Of a stretch of 64,000 nucleotides of DNA, positions 59,002-64,000 are shown piece after piece. Position 1 is the stretch's first letter. Every line of letters begins with the position of its first letter. The notes under the pieces were generated by a model. That model saw nothing but the letters and a program-made list of their open reading frames with translations, was not told the DNA's origin and did no database searches. Origin of the DNA: Hevea brasiliensis (taxonomy: Eukaryota; Streptophyta; Magnoliopsida; Malpighiales; Euphorbiaceae); the NCBI RefSeq assembly GCF_030052815.1, contig NC_079495.1:33327967-33391966 (forward strand), in the 5' to 3' direction. The translations under genes and the position numbers were made by a program.

Positions 59002-61068
59002 TGAAGGAGCGGAAGCATGAAAAACACAAGTTTATATCATTGAATTCAAAAATTTTCACCTAGGGTCACATACATCATGCAATATTTATTTTTATCTATT
59101 TGATTTCAATGATAAACAACATATTAAAACTCTTTTAATATGTTTTTGGATCTGTATTTGCCATTTAAGATTTTAGAATTAATCAAATTAATTTTAGAAC
59201 CCTAGATTAAATCAAGAACAAATATACTAACATCTTAATGCACTGCAGCGTATTTGTACCATTGGGATGTGTCTTTAGGACACCAGATGTTGTCCCTCTA
59301 GCTTGTCCACACCAAGATCACCTATGGTAGCCCTTGAACAACTTCTAAAGCTTTTTCTATTAATTAGAAAATCAAGTTTTGCCTTTTAAGAGATTAAAGA
59401 TGTAAACAGGACACTAGAAATAATTTATAGTATTTTTAATTCAAGAGATTATTTGCTAATCTCTTGGAATTGATGAGAGATGAAGAAGAAGAGATTATTT
59501 GTTTTTTTTTTTTTATAACAACACTTATATAGCTAGGTCACCACTTAAAACCCTTACCACATGTCACCTTCTGATTGGCTCTAGGTTAAATTGACCCAAT
59601 CACATTGTGCCAAGTGTCAAACCTATATTTAATCTTAATTTTAATCATCTAAGATGATTAAAAGACATTTGGCAAGCTTATGTGTAGTGCCATGTGTCAC
59701 CATCTCATGGTGCCACATGTCACCCTGCGAAATGACCAAAATGCCCCCGTGTCTTAATTTTGAGTTCTCAACCCAAAATAATTATTTCTCTTCTTCTAAT
59801 AAATTTATATCAAACATAAATAAATTAATTAATCTTTATTAATTAATTTCTCATTAATTAAATTCATATTTAAATACTTTAAATATAAATTTAACTTATA
59901 CTATACATCAAATAATCTAAATTTGGTTTCAAGTCATGCTAGGAACTTTGCAATCTAATTGCAAACCAAACCTATTTAATTAATCTATTAAACTCTTTAA
60001 TTAATTAATTAAATCATATTTAATTTGGTGATTACTTGTGTATATGTGTGACTTACTAAGCTCATCACTAATTGACAATGAGACATGATATCAACTCTTA
60101 ATATCATCAGAACTCTTTCTTACCATAAATAATTTCTCTAAATCATTTTATGCACCTCATAGACCATGGTTAACACCTAGCATAGTATGCCATGGCCACC
60201 CAATCAATAATAAGGTTTACCTTAAATGAACCTATAATCATATGTTACCATGCACTAGAATTTCTCTGTTATAAAATCCTAATTCAAGCTGGAGTCATGG
60301 TTTACGTCAAACCCCATTTGCTATGAATATTATGTTCTCTTTTAATTTCAGTTCTTGATTAAAAAGATTTTCTTATCAGACACTCTTTTCTGATTAAATC
60401 TATCTGTCCTGGCCAGGAACTTGAAACATCAAGAACAATTAAATGAACATAGGATTTTATCCCTATTTACTTAGAGGAACAGATTCCATCTTGATCAACA
60501 CCTACCTCCATATATAACTAGTAGGAGCCAACACATGCCCATATACCCTTACATAGTACAAGTATGAAAGCAGTATCAAACTCAAACCACCTATATACAA
60601 GATAACTGTGCTATCTCAGGTCTAAAAATTATATGCACTGATATGATTTATGACAATACATTGAAAAAAGTAAACTCCATGTGCTTGTCATAAGTGTCAC
60701 TGGTTCGGCCTACTTATCATGTATAAGTGCCTATCATGTTTGTCATATGGCATGAGATTCACCATTCCATCTTATTTATATCTCATATAAATAACTTGGG
60801 AACAAACATGAATACAATCTTTCTGGATAAGTCATGTCCTTATTGTGAAGTATCCTCAATTGTGAACCTATTTATGATACTTTGTACTATAAATACTGTC
60901 ACTCATATTCTTAACAACTTAAGAATAGAATTTCTAACAAAATATCAATGAACCTTTTCTATTACACAAAAATATATTATGTAAACGGAAAAGTGGAAAT
61001 GTCTTTTATTAATAAAAACATGTATAAGATACATACTAAATGATATGCTCTTGGGCATACTACTAACA
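59002..61068 (-). mobile_element. 3' LTR of a minus-strand Ty1/copia element
   Basis: Plus strand TGAAGGAGCGG ... CTACTAACA, 2067 bp. On the minus strand it begins TGTTAGTAGTATGCCC directly after a polypurine-like TAGTGGAAGAT and the RNase H end of pol. The left flank CTCAT (58997-59001) should be the target duplication; its partner is right of the window. Confidence 0.92.
59524..59532 (-). promoter_or_regulatory. Probable TATA box of the copia LTR
   Basis: On the minus strand CTATATAAG. The solo LTRs have ATTATATAATG (near 8497) and CTATTTAAGTG (near 55606) at the same place, so the site is conserved but degraded. Confidence 0.55.
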
Positions 61069-61080
61069 ATCTTCCACTAG
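61069..61080 (-). other. Polypurine tract of the copia element
   Basis: On the minus strand CTAGTGGAAGAT precedes the TGTTAG start of the LTR, the usual copia arrangement. Confidence 0.7.
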
Positions 61081-62688
61081 CAATAGAGCCATCATTACAA
61101 TATCTTAGACCTATCTTCTCAAGATGTCGGTCTAGCTGAGTCTGTGACATAGGCTTAGTGAATGGATTAGCTGGATTTTCAGCTGATGCTATTTTCTGCA
61201 TGGCTACATCGCCTCGTCCAACTATTTCTCTGATAATGTGGTAACGCCTTTCTATGTGTTTGGATTTCTGGTGAGACCTGGGTTCCTTAGCCTATATGAC
61301 TGCTCCATTATTATCACAGTGTAGTGGAATGGCTGACTCAATGGAAGAAACTACTGCAAGCTCTGTCACGAACTTCTTTATCTAAACAGCTTCCTTTGCA
61401 GCATCTGATGCAACAATATACTCAGCCTCGGTAGTGGAATCTGCAGTCGTACTCTGTTTGAAACTCTTCCAACTGACTGTAGCTCCATTACAAATGAACA
61501 CATACCCAGAGGTAGACTTTCTATCATCGATATCTGATTAGAAATTAGAATCAGTATAACCATCCAATTGCAAGTCTCCACCGCCATAGATCAAGAATAA
61601 ATCCTTAGTTCTTCTCAAGTACTTAAGGATATTCTTGACAGCTATCCAGTGTTCCAAACTTGGATTGGATTGATACCTGCTAGTCAAACTAACAGCATAT
61701 GTGATATCCGGCCTAATACACAACATTGCATACATTAAACATCCAATAGCCGAAGCATATGGAATCCTAGCCATTTTATCTCCTTCTTCAGGTGTCTTTG
61801 GAGACATCTCTTTAGAAAGGTGGATACCATGTCTCACTGGCAACGATCCTTTCTTGGAATCAAGCATGTTAAACCTCTTTAACACCATTGCCAAGTATAG
61901 ACTTTGGGATAAACCAATTATTCTTTTCGCTCTATCTCTATATATCGAATCCCAAGAATATAGGTTGTCTCCCCTAAGTCTTTCATGGAGAATGTATTTG
62001 ACAACCATACCTTTACAATTGTCAACATACCTGTGTCACTACCCATCAACAGTATGTCATCTACATATAAGACAAGAAAAGTGATAGCACTGTCACTAAC
62101 CTTCTTATATACACATGGCTCATCCTTATTTTTGATAAAACGAAATAATTTAATGGCTTCATCAAAATGGATGTTCCAACTCCTCGAAGCTTGTTTCAAC
62201 CCATAAATGGATCGCTTTAGCTTGCATACCTTGGAACCATCTTGGGATTTAAAACCCCTAGGTTGTTCCATGAAAATGTTTTTTTCAATGTATCCATTGA
62301 GAAAAGCTGTTTTGACATCCACCTGCCAAATTTCATAATCATAGTATGCAGCTATTGCTAATAGAATCCTAATTGATTTAAGCATGGCAACAGGCGAGAA
62401 AGTCTCTTCATAGTCGATTCCTTGCCTTTGGCAAAACTCTTTCGCTACTAGCCTTGCCTTATAGGTCTCTACCTTTCCACCAAAACCAATTTTCTTCTTG
62501 AAAACCCATTTGCTCCCTAGAGGTACAATACCTTCAAGTGGGTCAACAAGATCCCAAACTTGATTCTTATACATGGAATCAATCTCGGATTTCATAGCAT
62601 CAATCCATTTTGAAGAGTCTATATCTGATATAGCTTCTTCATAGGTAAGTGGATCATCTCCATGATCTACTTCTTCATGAGTAGACAA
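61081..62688 (-). pseudogene. Copia reverse transcriptase and RNase H (broken)
   Basis: Minus strand. RT starts near 62640 (SKWIDAMKSEIDSMYKNQVW, LVAKEFCQRQGIDYEETFSP, VDVKTAFLNGYIEK) with the catalytic YVDDILLMG near 62050. A one-base loss near 61950 shifts frame into YRDRAKRIIGLSQSLYL and RPDITYAVSLTSRYQSNPS. RNase H follows ([50 protein letters not shown]) and the tail NPANPFTKPMSQTQLDRHLE. Stops at about 61536, 61382 and 61300 fit CAA to TAA, TGG to TAG and CAG to TAG. The gene has the standard copia order, integrase before RT, and reads toward the LTR at 59002. Confidence 0.93.
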
Positions 62689-62691
62689 CTC

Positions 62692-63858
62692 TTATTCTTC
62701 TTCATGAAGAAAACCATATCTCAATGGTGGGTGAGATACCCTGGTTGTTCTACAAGGAATAGCCGTAGATGTTTCATCAACGGGTGTAGGTTGACTAGAT
62801 GGATCTATATCTATCTGATCTATTGGTTGGTCAGAATTCTCCAATTCTAACTCTATTTGCCTTCCTTTACCTTCTTCTTGAACAAACCATTGTTCAAAAA
62901 ATATGGCATCTCTACTTGCCACAACCTTTTGTGAAGTAAGCAAATAAAAATAATATCCAAAACTATCTTTTGGATATCCAACAAATCGACCCTTTTCTGA
63001 TCAGGTTTCCAATTTATCAGCGTTCGGCTTTTTGATATTTTCTGGACAACCCTAAATCTTAACATGCTTAAGACTTGGTTTTCTTCCATGCCATATCTCA
63101 TAAGGTGTGAAAGAAACTAATTTTGATGGAATTCTATTCAGAATATACAAAGCTAATTCTAATGCAAATCCCCAAAAGGAGATTGGCATATCAGTATAGC
63201 TCATCATACTACGTACCATATCCAATAGGATACAATTTCTCCTTTCAGATACACCATTCAGTTGTTGTGTTCCTGGAGGAGTCGGCTGGGAAACAATGTC
63301 ATGCCCTCTCAAGTATTCATCAATTTCAGTACTCAAATATTCACCTCCACGATCTGATTGAAGAGCTTTAATACTCTTTCCTGTTTGATTTTCTACTTCA
63401 GATTTAAATTCTTTGAACTTTTCAAAGGATTCATGTTTGTATTTCATCAAATACAAATACCCAAACCTTGATTTATCATCAGTAAAGGTAATAAAGTAAT
63501 GAAAACCGCCTCTAGCCATTTCTTTAAATGGACCACATACATCACTATGTATTAGCTCCAAAATATTTTCAGCCCTTAGCCCTTGTCCAACAAAGGGTGA
63601 TCTAGTCATTTTGACCTGAAGGCAAGATTCACAAGTTGATGTAGGCTCAGAGCCCAATGAGTATAGAATCCCCATTTTCTCCAGTTTTGCAATCCTATCT
63701 TCTGTAACATGACATAACCTTAAGTGCCAAATATATTTTGAACTTGAGTTGGTTTTCACCATGGCACTGCAATCATTTAGATCACTTGCATTCATTTTGT
63801 GTTTGTCATTATTATCTAAATAATAAAGACCATAATCATTTTGGTTTACATGATACAT
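62692..63858 (-). pseudogene. Copia GAG-pre-integrase, integrase and hinge (broken)
   Basis: Minus strand. It opens MYHVNQNDYGLYYLDNNDKH. The zinc-binding region has HLRLCHVTEDRIAKLEKMG and then CESC. The integrase core follows: HSDVCGPF, FTDDKSRFGY, SDRGGEYLS, GVSERRNCILLDMVRSMM, then YEIWHGRKPSLKHVK. Stops at 63052 (TGG to TAG) and near 63000 (CGA to TGA) precede the hinge FVGYPKDSFGYYFY and SRDAIFFEQWFVQEE. An acidic hinge (QPIDQIDIDPSSQPTPVDET) runs to a stop at 62692. Upstream of 63859 the sequence is not gag but a second hinge copy, so the gene is rearranged there. Confidence 0.92.
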
Positions 63859-63859
63859 T

Positions 63860-64000
63860 TATAGCTGTAGATGTTTCATCAATGGGTGTATGTTGACTAG
63901 ATGGATCTACATCCATCTGATCTGTTGGTTGGTCAGAATTCTCCAATTCTAACTCTATTTGGCTTCCTTTGCCCCCTTCTTGAACAAACTGTTGTTCAAG
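63860..64000 (-). repeat. Second copy of the copia hinge segment
   Basis: It matches 62762-62902 base for base with about ten differences, starting ATAGC(C/T)GTAGATGTTTC and ending at TTGTTCAA. A hinge segment should not lie directly upstream of GAG-pre-integrase. This fits a ~1.1 kb tandem duplication (unit 62762-63859) or a junction with another copia copy. It runs off the window. Confidence 0.85.

Noticed and set aside
61378..61587. 69-residue minus-strand frame inside copia RNase H
   Set aside because: It is out of frame with the RNase H blocks ([17 protein letters not shown]), which run through the stop in another frame.

Overview
This window is plant nuclear DNA made almost entirely of nested transposable elements. 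I found no host protein-coding gene, rRNA, tRNA or CRISPR array. The evidence is Ty3/gypsy and Ty1/copia LTR retrotransposons with initiator-tRNA-Met primer sites, a CACTA (En/Spm) DNA transposon with plant-specific TNP2, DUF4218, DUF4216 and Transposase_24 domains, and AT-rich GT-AG introns. Nothing identifies the species. A repeat-rich eudicot is a fair guess and no more.

Layout. Positions 1-6630 hold a decayed gypsy element (A): the 3' part of its 5' LTR, a pol remnant starting inside reverse transcriptase, and a 3.2 kb 3' LTR. It sits in a CACTA transposon whose coding remnants run from 6631 to about 30016 and whose 3' terminus (ending CTTGTAGTG) is at 31280. The CACTA is also broken by a solo copia LTR (7927-10033), a solo gypsy LTR (12461-15588) and a solo gypsy LTR C (15786-29647). 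LTR C is itself split by a complete 10.3 kb gypsy element B (15838-26137). Each of these last four has a matching 5-bp target duplication, with one mismatch for the first.

The CACTA landed inside an older gypsy LTR (O), whose pieces are at 31281-32475, 40188-42324 and 50307-50875. LTR O was further split by a young minus-strand gypsy element (32476-40182, TSD GACCT) and by a gag-only non-autonomous gypsy element (42325-50301, TSD GTCAC). After a 550-bp unassigned stretch comes a second gag-only element on the minus strand. Its 3' LTR (D, 51428-58025) carries a solo copia LTR (55039-57146). Its internal region is cut by a minus-strand copia element that runs off the right edge.

All coding sequences here are broken, so any remaining mobility would depend on proteins from other copies. 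The gypsy elements other than the minus-strand one look like Tekay/Del-type chromoviruses: very long LTRs, a chromodomain-like tail after integrase, and a tRNA-Met primer site. The most interesting signals are in their LTRs. One is a roughly 200-bp degenerate module with palindromic cores, present in 3 to 6 copies depending on subfamily. Another is a tandem double hairpin whose stems change by compensatory substitution between LTR subfamilies. A third is a hairpin with an ACTCT loop upstream of the primer site. Other points are a clean 73-bp GT-AG intron-like insertion in the integrase of element A, and pol coding of the minus-strand gypsy that continues into its own LTR.
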